From JAWKHR01 sp041394725 (GTDB lineage Bacteria; Acidobacteriota; Vicinamibacteria; Vicinamibacterales; SCN-69-37), in contig JAWKHR010000033.1 in the NCBI GenBank assembly GCA_041394725.1, forward strand, positions 10,416 through 74,415: DNA of 64,000 bases, given 5' to 3'. The notes under the pieces are model-generated. The model was given only the letters and a program-made list of their open reading frames with translations. It searched no databases and had not been told where the DNA came from. The first letter of the stretch is position 1. Every line of letters starts with the position of its first letter. Positions 1 through 6,422 of the stretch are shown here, in pieces. Made by a program: the position numbers and the translations under genes.

Positions 1-422
1 TCGCCGATGACCGGGTTGTCCGGGTTGCTGTTGACGTCCAGCACCGGCACGTAGTCCAGGTTGACGCCGACCGCGCGCACCTCGGCGGCCAGCGCCGCGC
101 CGAACCGTGCCACCAGTGCGTCGTCGCCGCTCCGGCCGAGCGTGATGGCCGGCGGCCAGGTCGTGAACGGCGCCCGGAACCGCGCCACGCGGCCGCCTTC
201 CTGGTCCACGCTGATCCAGAACGGCCACTCCCCCGCCAGGTCCGCCACCTCGCGCGACAGCTCGGCGACCTGGCGCGGCTCGACGACGTTGCGGGCGAAG
301 TAGATGACGCCGCCCAGGTCGAAGGTGGACGCGAGGTCGCGAAGCTCGACGGGGACGGTCTGGCCGGTAAACCCGACGATCGCCAGCCGGCCGGCCTGGC
401 GTCGCAAGGTCCGAAGCGACAT
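1..422 (-). CDS. nagZ: GH3 beta-N-acetylhexosaminidase (NagZ-like), 3' part cut off by the window edge
   Basis: The N-terminal 140 residues of a glycoside hydrolase family 3 protein are present. Seen: SVDQEGGRVARF, the typical GH3 strand around the first catalytic-barrel residues, then NLDYVPVLDVNSNPDNPVIG (substrate-pocket loop), which matches the NagZ branch of GH3. In that branch the enzyme cleaves terminal GlcNAc from muropeptides in cell-wall recycling. The catalytic KHFPGHG-type motif would lie outside the window. No signal peptide is visible, so a cytoplasmic location is plausible. The ATG at 422 lies 9 nt after a minus-strand TATAAT. The gene diverges from the GHMP kinase at 446. A related GH3 glucosidase cannot be excluded without the C-terminus. 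Confidence 0.8.
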   Translation of the reverse strand, partial: MSLRTLRRQAGRLAIVGFTGQTVPVELRDLASTFDLGGVIYFARNVVEPRQVAELSREVADLAGEWPFWISVDQEGGRVARFRAPFTTWPPAITLGRSGDDALVARFGAALAAEVRAVGVNLDYVPVLDVNSNPDNPVIG

Positions 423-431
423 TGAGGCGCC

Positions 432-439
432 ATTATAAT
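432..439. promoter_or_regulatory. palindromic -10 element shared by divergent genes
   Basis: ATTATAAT is its own reverse complement, so TATAAT can be read on both strands. Read on the plus strand (434-439) it ends 6 nt before the GTG of the GHMP kinase. Read on the minus strand (437-432) it ends 9 nt before the ATG of the GH3 gene. No convincing -35 is seen on either side. Both transcripts would begin at or within a few bases of their start codons. Confidence 0.6.
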
Positions 440-445
440 GCGCGC

Positions 446-1438
446 GTGCGTATCGACTCTTCCGCGCCGACCCGGATCGATCTCGCCGGGGGCACCTACG
501 ACATCTGGCCGTTGTACCTGTTCCACGACCACGCGCAGACCATCAACGGCGCAATCAGCCTGCGCGCGCAGTGCACCCTCACGTCGCGGCGCGACTACGG
601 CGTCCGCCTCGTGTCCGAGGACACGGGCGAGGAGGTCGACGCGCCGGATCCGCAGGCGCTCGGCATCGACCGCCTGCCGCTGGTCGCGCGCCTCGTCCGG
701 CACTTCGGCGCGCGCGGCGTGGAGGTGCGGACGCGATCCGGGTCGCCGGTCGGCGCCGGCATCGCGGGATCGTCGGCCCTGAACGTGGCGCTCATCGGCG
801 CGCTCGCGGCGTGGACCGGCCGGACGCTGACCGACGAGACGCTGCTGACGCTGGCGATGAACGTGGAGGCGCAGGTCATCCGGGTGCCGACCGGGGTGCA
901 GGACTACCGGCCCGCGCTCCATGGCGGCATCCAGGCCGTGCTCCTGGACGTGACCGGCGTCCGGCGCGCGCCCATCCCCGTCGACCTGGAGGCGCTCGGC
1001 TCGCGCATCGTCCTCGCCTACACGGGGGCGTCGCGGCAGTCGGGCATCAACAACTGGGACGCGATGCAGCGACGGATTCAGGGCGATCCGGCGGTCATCG
1101 CCGCGTTCGACGGCATCCGCGACGCGGCCGCGGGCGTGCGCGCCGCGCTCGAGGAGCAGGACTGGCCGGGCGTCGCGCGCCACCTGGGCGAGGAGTGGGC
1201 CCATCGCAAGCGCCTGGCCCCGGGCGTGACCACGCCGGAAATCGACGGCATGCTCGAGCAGGCCAGGCTCGCCGGCGCGCTGGCGGGCAAGGTGTGCGGC
1301 GCCGGGGGTGGCGGGTGTCTGTTCTGCCTGACCACGCCGGAACGGCGCGAACGCGTGGCCGGCGCGCTCGAGGCCGCCGGCGCGCGCGTCATGCCCTTCG
1401 CCTTCGAGGCCCAGGGCCTGGTCGTGGAACGCCAGTGA
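446..1438 (+). CDS. GHMP-family sugar kinase
   Basis: A 330-residue GHMP kinase. The N-terminal APTRIDLAGGTYDIWP is the substrate-side motif typical of sugar kinases such as heptose-7-phosphate or fucose kinases. GSPVGAGIAGSSAL near residue 100 is the glycine-rich ATP-binding motif 2. KVCGAGGGGCLFCL near residue 290 is motif 3. Family knowledge: these enzymes phosphorylate a sugar or mevalonate-type alcohol with ATP in the cytoplasm; the exact sugar cannot be read from sequence. The GTG at 446 is preferred to a TTG at 422 because the family motif starts immediately after it and a TATAAT sits 6 nt upstream. A 64-residue protein follows after 11 nt. Confidence 0.85.
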   Translation: MRIDSSAPTRIDLAGGTYDIWPLYLFHDHAQTINGAISLRAQCTLTSRRDYGVRLVSEDTGEEVDAPDPQALGIDRLPLVARLVRHFGARGVEVRTRSGSPVGAGIAGSSALNVALIGALAAWTGRTLTDETLLTLAMNVEAQVIRVPTGVQDYRPALHGGIQAVLLDVTGVRRAPIPVDLEALGSRIVLAYTGASRQSGINNWDAMQRRIQGDPAVIAAFDGIRDAAAGVRAALEEQDWPGVARHLGEEWAHRKRLAPGVTTPEIDGMLEQARLAGALAGKVCGAGGGGCLFCLTTPERRERVAGALEAAGARVMPFAFEAQGLVVERQ

Positions 1439-1449
1439 CGGAGACGCCG

Positions 1450-1644
1450 ATGACACCGCTCGAACAGATCCGCGCGCTCTACTTCAAGGCGTCACCCGCC
1501 ACCATCGACCGCGACCTCAGGCGCGCCGTCGAGCTCCTCAAGGGCCTCCCGAGCGAGGACGAGCGCGAGCGCGCGGCCGTCTACATGGACGGCCTGTCGC
1601 AGATGAAGGGCGAGTGGAAGCAGAAGCCGCGCCGGAGCAAGTAG
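1450..1644 (+). CDS. small conserved-looking protein, 64 aa, unknown function
   Basis: The ATG at 1450 is 11 nt after the kinase stop, so the two are probably co-transcribed. The product is highly charged and predicted helical (LEQIRALYFKASPATIDRDL at the N-terminus, basic tail KQKPRRSK). No signal peptide, membrane segment or cysteine is present. Codon use and GC at third positions match the neighbours, which supports real coding. I do not recognise the family. It converges on the RodZ-like gene ending at 1675, with no clear terminator in the 30-nt gap. Confidence 0.6.
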   Translation: MTPLEQIRALYFKASPATIDRDLRRAVELLKGLPSEDERERAAVYMDGLSQMKGEWKQKPRRSK

Positions 1645-1674
1645 CCCGCCGGTCGGGAGCGCGCGCGGATCCCC

Positions 1675-2460
1675 CTACTGCAGGTAGGTGTCGAGGTTCT
1701 CGCGCGTCACGTGCGCCATCCGGTGCTGGCCGTCCCGGCCCAGCGCCTTCGCCTTGCGGCCGTTGATCGTCCAGGTGAAGGCCCCCGCGTTGCCGACGTC
1801 CAGCACCAGCTCGTGGTCCGCCGAGAACGACTGCGGCTCGCCCGGCGACAGCACGCGCTCGAAGACGACCAGGCCGTCGGCGGTCACGTTCACCCAGCAG
1901 TCGGCGGTCACCTCGAAGGCCACGGTCAGCCGCTCGCGCGCCTCGGCCGGCGGCGGGACCTCGGCCGGAAGCGGGTCGGCCGGCGGCGGGGGCGTGACGG
2001 GCTGGCGGACCTCCGCCGGGGGCGCGGCCGGCGCCGGTTCCGGATCGCCGTGGTCGCGGCCGAAGTACCACCACGCGAGCCAGCCGACGAGCGCCACCAC
2101 GACCACGGCGCCGACGACGACGCCGACGCGCAGCAGGTGCATCGCGCGCTCCTGCCGCGCGAGGAACTCGCGGTCGCCGGCGGTCACCTTCGGCTTCGCC
2201 TTGCGGCTCGCCGCCTCGCGCTCGTGGCGGGCGAGCTCCTCGCCGAAGGCCTCGACCGTCGAGTCGGGATCGAGTTCGACCAGCTCGGCGTACGAACGGA
2301 CGAACGACCGCGCGTAGATGCCGCCGGGCAGCCTGGCGTAGTCGTTGCGCTCGAGGGCATCGAGGGCGTTGGTCGCGATCTTGGTTCGGGCGGCGACGTC
2401 GCGCAGCGACAGCTTCCTGGCCTCTCTCGCCTGCCGCAGTCGCGTGCCTACCGGTTCCAT
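1675..2460 (-). CDS. RodZ-like helix-turn-helix membrane protein
   Basis: 261 residues with RodZ architecture. Residues about 5-70 form a cytoplasmic Cro-type HTH (TRLRQAREARKLSLRDVAAR, then IATNALDALE). One membrane helix follows at about 108-132 (GVVVGAVVVVALVGWLAWWY), then a Pro/Ala-rich linker and a C-terminal beta domain (about 175-261) of the DUF4115 type. RodZ links MreB to the elongasome; many bacteria carry shorter homologues with uncertain roles. It is the last gene of the minus-strand run from ffh, 15 nt after the TenI-like gene. Confidence 0.8.
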   Translation of the reverse strand: MEPVGTRLRQAREARKLSLRDVAARTKIATNALDALERNDYARLPGGIYARSFVRSYAELVELDPDSTVEAFGEELARHEREAASRKAKPKVTAGDREFLARQERAMHLLRVGVVVGAVVVVALVGWLAWWYFGRDHGDPEPAPAAPPAEVRQPVTPPPPADPLPAEVPPPAEARERLTVAFEVTADCWVNVTADGLVVFERVLSPGEPQSFSADHELVLDVGNAGAFTWTINGRKAKALGRDGQHRMAHVTRENLDTYLQ

Positions 2461-2475
2461 GGGTTGCCCGTTACT

Positions 2476-3150
2476 CTAGCGTCCTCTCCGCCCGGATTCG
2501 AGGGCCGCACGCAAATCGCGCACGACTCCGTGCAGGCCGCCGGGATATTCCTGCGCAATCGCGGGCAGAAACATGCCAATCGCGGCCACGCCATCGGCGC
2601 CGGCCGCCGCGCACGCCGCCGCGTTCGCCACGGTGACGCCGCCGATCGCGATGACCGGGCGCGACGTCGCGCGCCGCACCGCCGCGATCCCCGCGACCCC
2701 GGCCGCGGGCACCCCGGGCTTCGAGGCCGACGGGAAGACGTGACCGAAGACCAGCGCGTCGGCTCCGGCGTGGCCCGCGGCCTCGGCGGAGTCGTGGACC
2801 GCGCGCGAAATCCAGGCGCCCGGAGGCAGCAGCGGACGCACGCGCGCTTCGGCCGGCGCGTCTGCCCGCAGGTGGACGTGCGCCCCGGACGCCAGGGCGA
2901 CGTCCACGCGATCGTTGACCAGGATGGCGGCGCGACCACCCGTCCGGGCGACGAGGCGGGCGGCCAGCGCCCGGAGCGCGGCGGCCGCGACGTCAGGCTC
3001 CCGAATCTGGACGGCGTCCACGCCCGCGTCGAGGGCGTGATCGATCGCGCGCTCGAGGCCGGTGAGTGTCTCGGCCGGCGTCCGGGCGTCCGGAACCGCG
3101 CGATGGCGATCCGTGACCATCCAGATTCCGCCGGGCCGCGCCGCGGTCAC
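2476..3150 (-). CDS. TenI/ThiE-family protein, more like thiazole tautomerase TenI
   Basis: A 224-residue TIM-barrel protein of the thiamine phosphate synthase family. Seen: WMVTDRHR at the N-terminus, AVQIREPD, LVNDRVDVALASGAHVHL, FGHVFPSASKPG and the phosphate-site VIAIGGVT. FGHVF followed by SKPG is typical of TenI (thiazole tautomerase). ThiE usually has GPVFPT-like residues there and a GQ-D after the NDR loop, both absent here. The GTG at 3150 overlaps the stop of the upstream membrane protein as GTGA; an internal Met a few residues later is an alternative start. No other thiamine gene is nearby. Confidence 0.75.
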   Translation of the reverse strand: MTAARPGGIWMVTDRHRAVPDARTPAETLTGLERAIDHALDAGVDAVQIREPDVAAAALRALAARLVARTGGRAAILVNDRVDVALASGAHVHLRADAPAEARVRPLLPPGAWISRAVHDSAEAAGHAGADALVFGHVFPSASKPGVPAAGVAGIAAVRRATSRPVIAIGGVTVANAAACAAAGADGVAAIGMFLPAIAQEYPGGLHGVVRDLRAALESGRRGR

Positions 3151-3422
3151 GAGCCGGCCTGGTGCCCGTCCGGTGTCCCGGTCTCTGGCGGCGGACCGCC
3201 AGGCCTGGTCAGGAAGGCGCCGGTCAGGTCGCGCAGGCCCGCCAGGACGGTGACGATGCCGATCCCGGTCACGCCGCCCTGGACGTAGGCGCTGCTCATC
3301 CACTCGCCGAGCCACGGCAGCCAGATCCCGAAGACGTTGCGCTGCCAGACGGCCGTCCAGGGCGCGACGATCAGCACCAGACCCGTTTCGACGAGATAGG
3401 CGGCCACGAGCAGGCGGGTCAC
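3147..3422 (-). CDS. small membrane protein, 91 aa, unknown function
   Basis: Three hydrophobic stretches are visible (LLVAAYLVETGLVLIVAPW near residues 3-22, a middle segment near 30-45, and GGVTGIGIVTVLAGL near 50-65), followed by a Pro/Gly tail. The family is not recognised. The GTG at 3422 is the first usual start. A GAGGAG lies 15 nt upstream of it but only 6 nt upstream of an in-frame ATT, so initiation may be unusual. The stop overlaps the TenI start by 4 nt, which suggests translational coupling. It follows rnhB after 23 nt. Confidence 0.6.
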   Translation of the reverse strand: MTRLLVAAYLVETGLVLIVAPWTAVWQRNVFGIWLPWLGEWMSSAYVQGGVTGIGIVTVLAGLRDLTGAFLTRPGGPPPETGTPDGHQAGS

Positions 3423-3445
3423 GAAGTGAATGGCGGGCTCCTCGC

Positions 3446-4075
3446 TCAGTCAGGCATCGTATCAAACAGCGATGGCGGCCTGAACGTGCGGCGATGCGCC
3501 GGCGAGTAGCCGAATCGGCCGACGGCCGCCAGGTGGGCGCGGGTCGCGTAGCCCTTGTGTCGGTCGAACCCGTAGCGCGGGTCCTGCCGGTGCAGATCTT
3601 CCATCAGCCGATCGCGCGTGACCTTGGCGAGGATCGAGGCGGCGGCGATGGCCGCGCACGACCGGTCTCCGCCGACGATGGCGCGCTGGGCCATGGGCAG
3701 CCGTGGCACCGGAAACCCGTCCACGATCACGAAGCACGGCAACGGCACCAGGGCCAGCACGGCCTCGCGCATCGCCTCGAGGGAGGCGCGATGGATGTTG
3801 ACGCGGTCGATCTCGGCCGGTTCGATGATGGCGACGCGCCAGGCCAGCGCGCGGGCGACGATCCGATCGTGCAGCCGCTCGCGCTCGGCGGCGGTCAGCA
3901 GCTTGGAGTCGGCGAGCCCGGCGATGTGGCGGGCCGGGTCGAGGATGACGGCGCCGGCCACGACCGGGCCGGCCAGGCAGCCGCGGCCGACCTCGTCGGC
4001 GCCGGCGACGCGCACGAACCCGTCACGCCGCACGGCGTTCTCCGTCGCGCGCGACGCCCGGGCCCGTGGGGACAT
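3446..4075 (-). CDS. rnhB: ribonuclease HII
   Basis: 209 residues, a normal length for RNase HII, which removes ribonucleotides and RNA primers from DNA-RNA hybrids in the cytoplasm. Seen: AGADEVGRGCLAGP with the catalytic Asp-Glu pair near residue 26, LADSKLL, a central VIVDG strand, and KVTRDRLM followed by DRHKGY near the C-terminus, all classic RnhB motifs. It lies in the common order trmD-rplS-rnhB. The start ATG has a GAGGAAG Shine-Dalgarno 5-6 nt upstream, just after the strong hairpin at 4095-4118. Confidence 0.95.
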   Translation of the reverse strand: MSPRARASRATENAVRRDGFVRVAGADEVGRGCLAGPVVAGAVILDPARHIAGLADSKLLTAAERERLHDRIVARALAWRVAIIEPAEIDRVNIHRASLEAMREAVLALVPLPCFVIVDGFPVPRLPMAQRAIVGGDRSCAAIAAASILAKVTRDRLMEDLHRQDPRYGFDRHKGYATRAHLAAVGRFGYSPAHRRTFRPPSLFDTMPD

Positions 4076-4094
4076 GCCGTCTTCCTCGCGTGGC

Positions 4095-4118
4095 CCCCGG
4101 GGCCGGACGGCCCCGGGG
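4095..4118 (-). other. strong GC hairpin between rplS and rnhB
   Basis: A 10-bp perfect stem (CCCCGGGGCC / GGCCCCGGGG) with a 4-nt loop lies in the 52-nt gap between the rplS stop and the rnhB start. No U-run follows on the minus strand, so it is not a standard terminator. It may be a processing or stabilising element that separates ribosomal-protein expression from rnhB. Confidence 0.5.
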
Positions 4119-4127
4119 AACCGGAGG

Positions 4128-4493
4128 TCAGTTCCGGGCGCGGGCGTCTGGCCGGCGCTCTTCCTTCATGCGGGCGGCCTTGCCGCGCAGGTTCCGCAGG
4201 AAGTACAGCTTCGCGCGGCGCACGCGGGCACTCCGGACGATCTCGATCTTGTCGATCACCGGCGAGTGGAGCGGGAAGATGCGCTCGACGCCCTGGCCGA
4301 ACGACACCTTGCGGACGGTGAACGTGGCCCGCGCGCCGCCGCGGTGCATCCCGATCACCATTCCCTCGAACACCTGCACGCGCTCCTTGTCGCCCTCGCG
4401 CACCTTGACGTGCACGCGCACGGTGTCACCCGTCCGCATGCCGGGCCGCTCGAGCAGGTTGGGCTGCTCGATGGTCTCAATCGCCTTCATCAC
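4128..4493 (-). CDS. rplS: 50S ribosomal protein L19
   Basis: 121 residues, the usual length for bL19, which sits at the interface of the 50S and 30S subunits. Seen: PGMRTGDTVRVHVKVREGDK, VQVFEGMVIG, FTVRKVSFGQGVERIFPLHS and a basic C-terminal part with RAKLYFLRNL. The ATG at 4493 lies 17 nt inside the 3' end of trmD, consistent with the conserved rpsP-rimM-trmD-rplS operon. Confidence 0.97.
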   Translation of the reverse strand: MMKAIETIEQPNLLERPGMRTGDTVRVHVKVREGDKERVQVFEGMVIGMHRGGARATFTVRKVSFGQGVERIFPLHSPVIDKIEIVRSARVRRAKLYFLRNLRGKAARMKEERRPDARARN

Positions 4494-5259
4494 GTCGCTC
4501 CTTTGTCCCCTCGGGCGGGCGCCCTCCGGCGGCCCGCTGCCACTCGTCCACCAGCCGCCGGTCGGCGGCGTCCAGCGCTGCGGTGGCCAGCAGGTCCGGC
4601 CGGCGCGCCCACGTCCGCGCCAGGCTTTCCCGGTGCCGCCACCGCTCGATCTCCGCGTGGTGCCCCGACAGCAGCACGTCGGGCACGCGACGGCCCCGCC
4701 ACTCGGCGGGCCGCGTGTAGTGCGGGTGATCCAGCAGTCCCCGCACGAACGAATCCCCTTCGACCGACGCCTGGTCGCCCACCACGCCGGGCACCAGCCG
4801 CGCCACCGCGTCGATGACCACGAGCGCCGGCAGTTCCCCGCCCGTCAGCACGTAGTCACCGATCGAGATCTCGTCGGTCACCATCGCCTCGGTGAACCGC
4901 TCGTCGATCCCCTCGTAGCGCCCGCACATCACGACGAGGCGCGCCATCCGGCTCAGCCGCTCCGCCTCGGCATGGCTGAAGCGTCGCCCCTGCGGCGTCA
5001 TCAGCACCACGGCCGACGCCGGGCCGTGCGCCGCCGCAATCGCCTCGACGGCGCCCGCGAGCGGCTCGGGCATCATGACCATCCCGGGGCCGCCGCCGTA
5101 CGGCACGTCGTCCACGCTCCGGTGCCGGTCGGTGGCCTGGTCGCGCAGGTCGTGCACGCCCAGGTCGATCACCCCGCGCTCACGCGCCCGGGCCAGAACC
5201 CCCTCGGCCAGCGCGGCCTCGACCATGCGCGGGAAGATGGTGACGACGTCGATCCTCAC
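4477..5259 (-). CDS. trmD: tRNA (guanine-N1-)-methyltransferase
   Basis: 260 residues. TrmD methylates G37 of tRNAs with SAM using a trefoil-knot fold. Seen: MRIDVVTIFPRM at the N-terminus, VVMCGRYEGIDERF (knot and SAM loop) and SIGDYVLTGGELPALV. The C-terminal domain includes LLSGHHAEIERWR. It starts with GTG at 5259. The rimM reading frame runs 80 nt into this gene, but a TGA in a neighbouring frame at 5258-5256 would give the GTGA overlap seen throughout the window. Confidence 0.97.
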   Translation of the reverse strand: MRIDVVTIFPRMVEAALAEGVLARARERGVIDLGVHDLRDQATDRHRSVDDVPYGGGPGMVMMPEPLAGAVEAIAAAHGPASAVVLMTPQGRRFSHAEAERLSRMARLVVMCGRYEGIDERFTEAMVTDEISIGDYVLTGGELPALVVIDAVARLVPGVVGDQASVEGDSFVRGLLDHPHYTRPAEWRGRRVPDVLLSGHHAEIERWRHRESLARTWARRPDLLATAALDAADRRLVDEWQRAAGGRPPEGTKERRDEGD

Positions 5260-5824
5260 CGGTCCGGCCTCCCGCCCTCCGCGTCGCGTTCAACTCCACC
5301 AGCCCCGCCGGCGGCGCGATCTCAATCCGTCGTGCCGCCACGTCGATGCGCCGGCAAATCTCCTCGGCCAGGGGCACGAGCACCTCGCCGTACCGTTCGT
5401 GCGCCACCTCGAGCACCGGCGTCCCGGTCGCCAGGTCCACGCCCGTCACGCGGCCCACCGTCCCGCCAGGGCTCGTGACCTCGCACCCGACCAGGTCGTG
5501 CACGTAGTACCGACCCGGCTCGAGCGGCGTCAGGTCCGCTTCGGGGACCTGCAGTTCCAGGTTCCGCAGCGCCTCCGCATCGTCGATGCTGGCGACGCCC
5601 TCGAACCCGACGACCCACCGCGCGTCGTGCGGCCGGCTGTCGGTGACGACGAGCCGCCGCGTCGTGCCGTCGGGCCCGACCGCGTCGAACTCGGCGCCCG
5701 GGACGAAGCGATCGGCGCCGAAGTCTGTCTCGGGCGCCACGACCACCTGGCCACGGTTTCCCTGCGGCCGGACGATCCGGCCGACGGTCACGGGCGTCGC
5801 GCCTCCCGTCGTTGCGGCCTGCAC
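5180..5824 (-). CDS. rimM: 16S rRNA-processing protein RimM (3' end possibly frameshifted)
   Basis: RimM assists 30S maturation and binds S19. Seen: VTVGRIVRPQGNRGQVVV (N-terminal domain), the PRC-barrel start GRYYVHDLVGCEV, and the conserved end IAPPAGLVELN. The GTG at 5824 is chosen because GGGAG lies a few bases upstream and it is 13 nt past the khpA stop; GTG at 5791 or an ATG at 5878 are alternatives. After LVELN the frame runs on for about 35 Arg/Gly-rich residues inside trmD. RimM proteins usually end soon after LELN, so a 1-nt indel between about 5256 and 5310 is suspected. Confidence 0.88.
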   Translation of the reverse strand: MQAATTGGATPVTVGRIVRPQGNRGQVVVAPETDFGADRFVPGAEFDAVGPDGTTRRLVVTDSRPHDARWVVGFEGVASIDDAEALRNLELQVPEADLTPLEPGRYYVHDLVGCEVTSPGGTVGRVTGVDLATGTPVLEVAHERYGEVLVPLAEEICRRIDVAARRIEIAPPAGLVELNATRRAGGRTGEDRRRHHLPAHGRGRAGRGGSGPGA

Positions 5825-5837
5825 CGCTGCTCCCGCC

Positions 5838-6083
5838 TCAGTCGTCGTCGCGGAAGTCCACGGCGACGCGTCGTCCATCGAGCTCGCCCGCGGCCTGCGC
5901 GAGCGTGCGAATCGCCGCGGCCGTCCGGCCCTGCCGGCCGATCACGCGCCCCAGTTCGCCGGGCGCCATGGTCAGCTCGATGACGGTCTGGCCGCGACGA
6001 TCCAGCTCGGTCACCTCGACCTCGTCGGGCTGACCGGCCAGGGCGCGCGCGACGACCAGGACGACGTCGCGGGCGCGGCTCAC
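5838..6083 (-). CDS. khpA: KH-domain RNA-binding protein KhpA
   Basis: 81 residues, a typical size. A single KH domain with GRVIGRQGRTAAAIRTL (GxxG loop as GRQG) near residues 44-60. KhpA-type proteins bind RNA, often with a Jag/KhpB partner, and sit between rpsP and rimM in many genomes, as here. The GTG at 6083 overlaps the rpsP stop by 4 nt (GTGA). Confidence 0.92.
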   Translation of the reverse strand: MSRARDVVLVVARALAGQPDEVEVTELDRRGQTVIELTMAPGELGRVIGRQGRTAAAIRTLAQAAGELDGRRVAVDFRDDD

Positions 6084-6373
6084 GAGGTGGCCTGCGCCGC
6101 CTGCTCGCCGCCCGCCGCGGCCTCCGCCGGCGCCTCGGCCGGCAGCCGGTCCACCAGCGTGCGCACGGTGTTCGAGGGCTGCGCCCCCACGCCGATCCAG
6201 TGCGCCAGCCGCTCCCGATCGATCACGAGCGTCTCGGGCGTCGAGCGCGGGTTGTAGTGCCCGACGACCTCGACGAACCGCCCGTCACGCGCCGAGCTCT
6301 TCTCGGCCACCACCACGCGGAAGAACGGGCGCCTGTTCGACCCCGCCCGCCGCAACCGGATTACCAGCATCAC
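6080..6373 (-). CDS. rpsP: 30S ribosomal protein S16
   Basis: 97 residues. Seen: MLVIRLRRAGSNRRPFFRVV, SSARDGRFVEVVGHYNPRST and RLAHWIGVGAQPSNTVRTL, the conserved core of bS16, which helps 30S assembly. An Ala/Glu-rich tail of about 20 residues is a lineage-specific extension. It follows ffh after 49 nt and is coupled to khpA by a GTGA overlap. Confidence 0.97.
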   Translation of the reverse strand: MMLVIRLRRAGSNRRPFFRVVVAEKSSARDGRFVEVVGHYNPRSTPETLVIDRERLAHWIGVGAQPSNTVRTLVDRLPAEAPAEAAAGGEQAAQATS

Positions 6374-6400
6374 GCCTCCAGGTACTTGTCGATTGAGTCA

Positions 6401-6417
6401 CTTCGAACTTCGAACTC
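6401..6417. repeat. TTCGAA-rich intergenic motif (rpsP-ffh gap)
   Basis: The gap between ffh and rpsP holds CTTCGAACTTCGAACTC, two tandem TTCGAAC units. The same TTCGAAC core recurs in inverted orientation around 28291-28317 and once at 28183-28193, each time in non-coding DNA. It may be a small dispersed element or a protein-binding site. Confidence 0.4.
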
Positions 6418-6422
6418 GGGGC

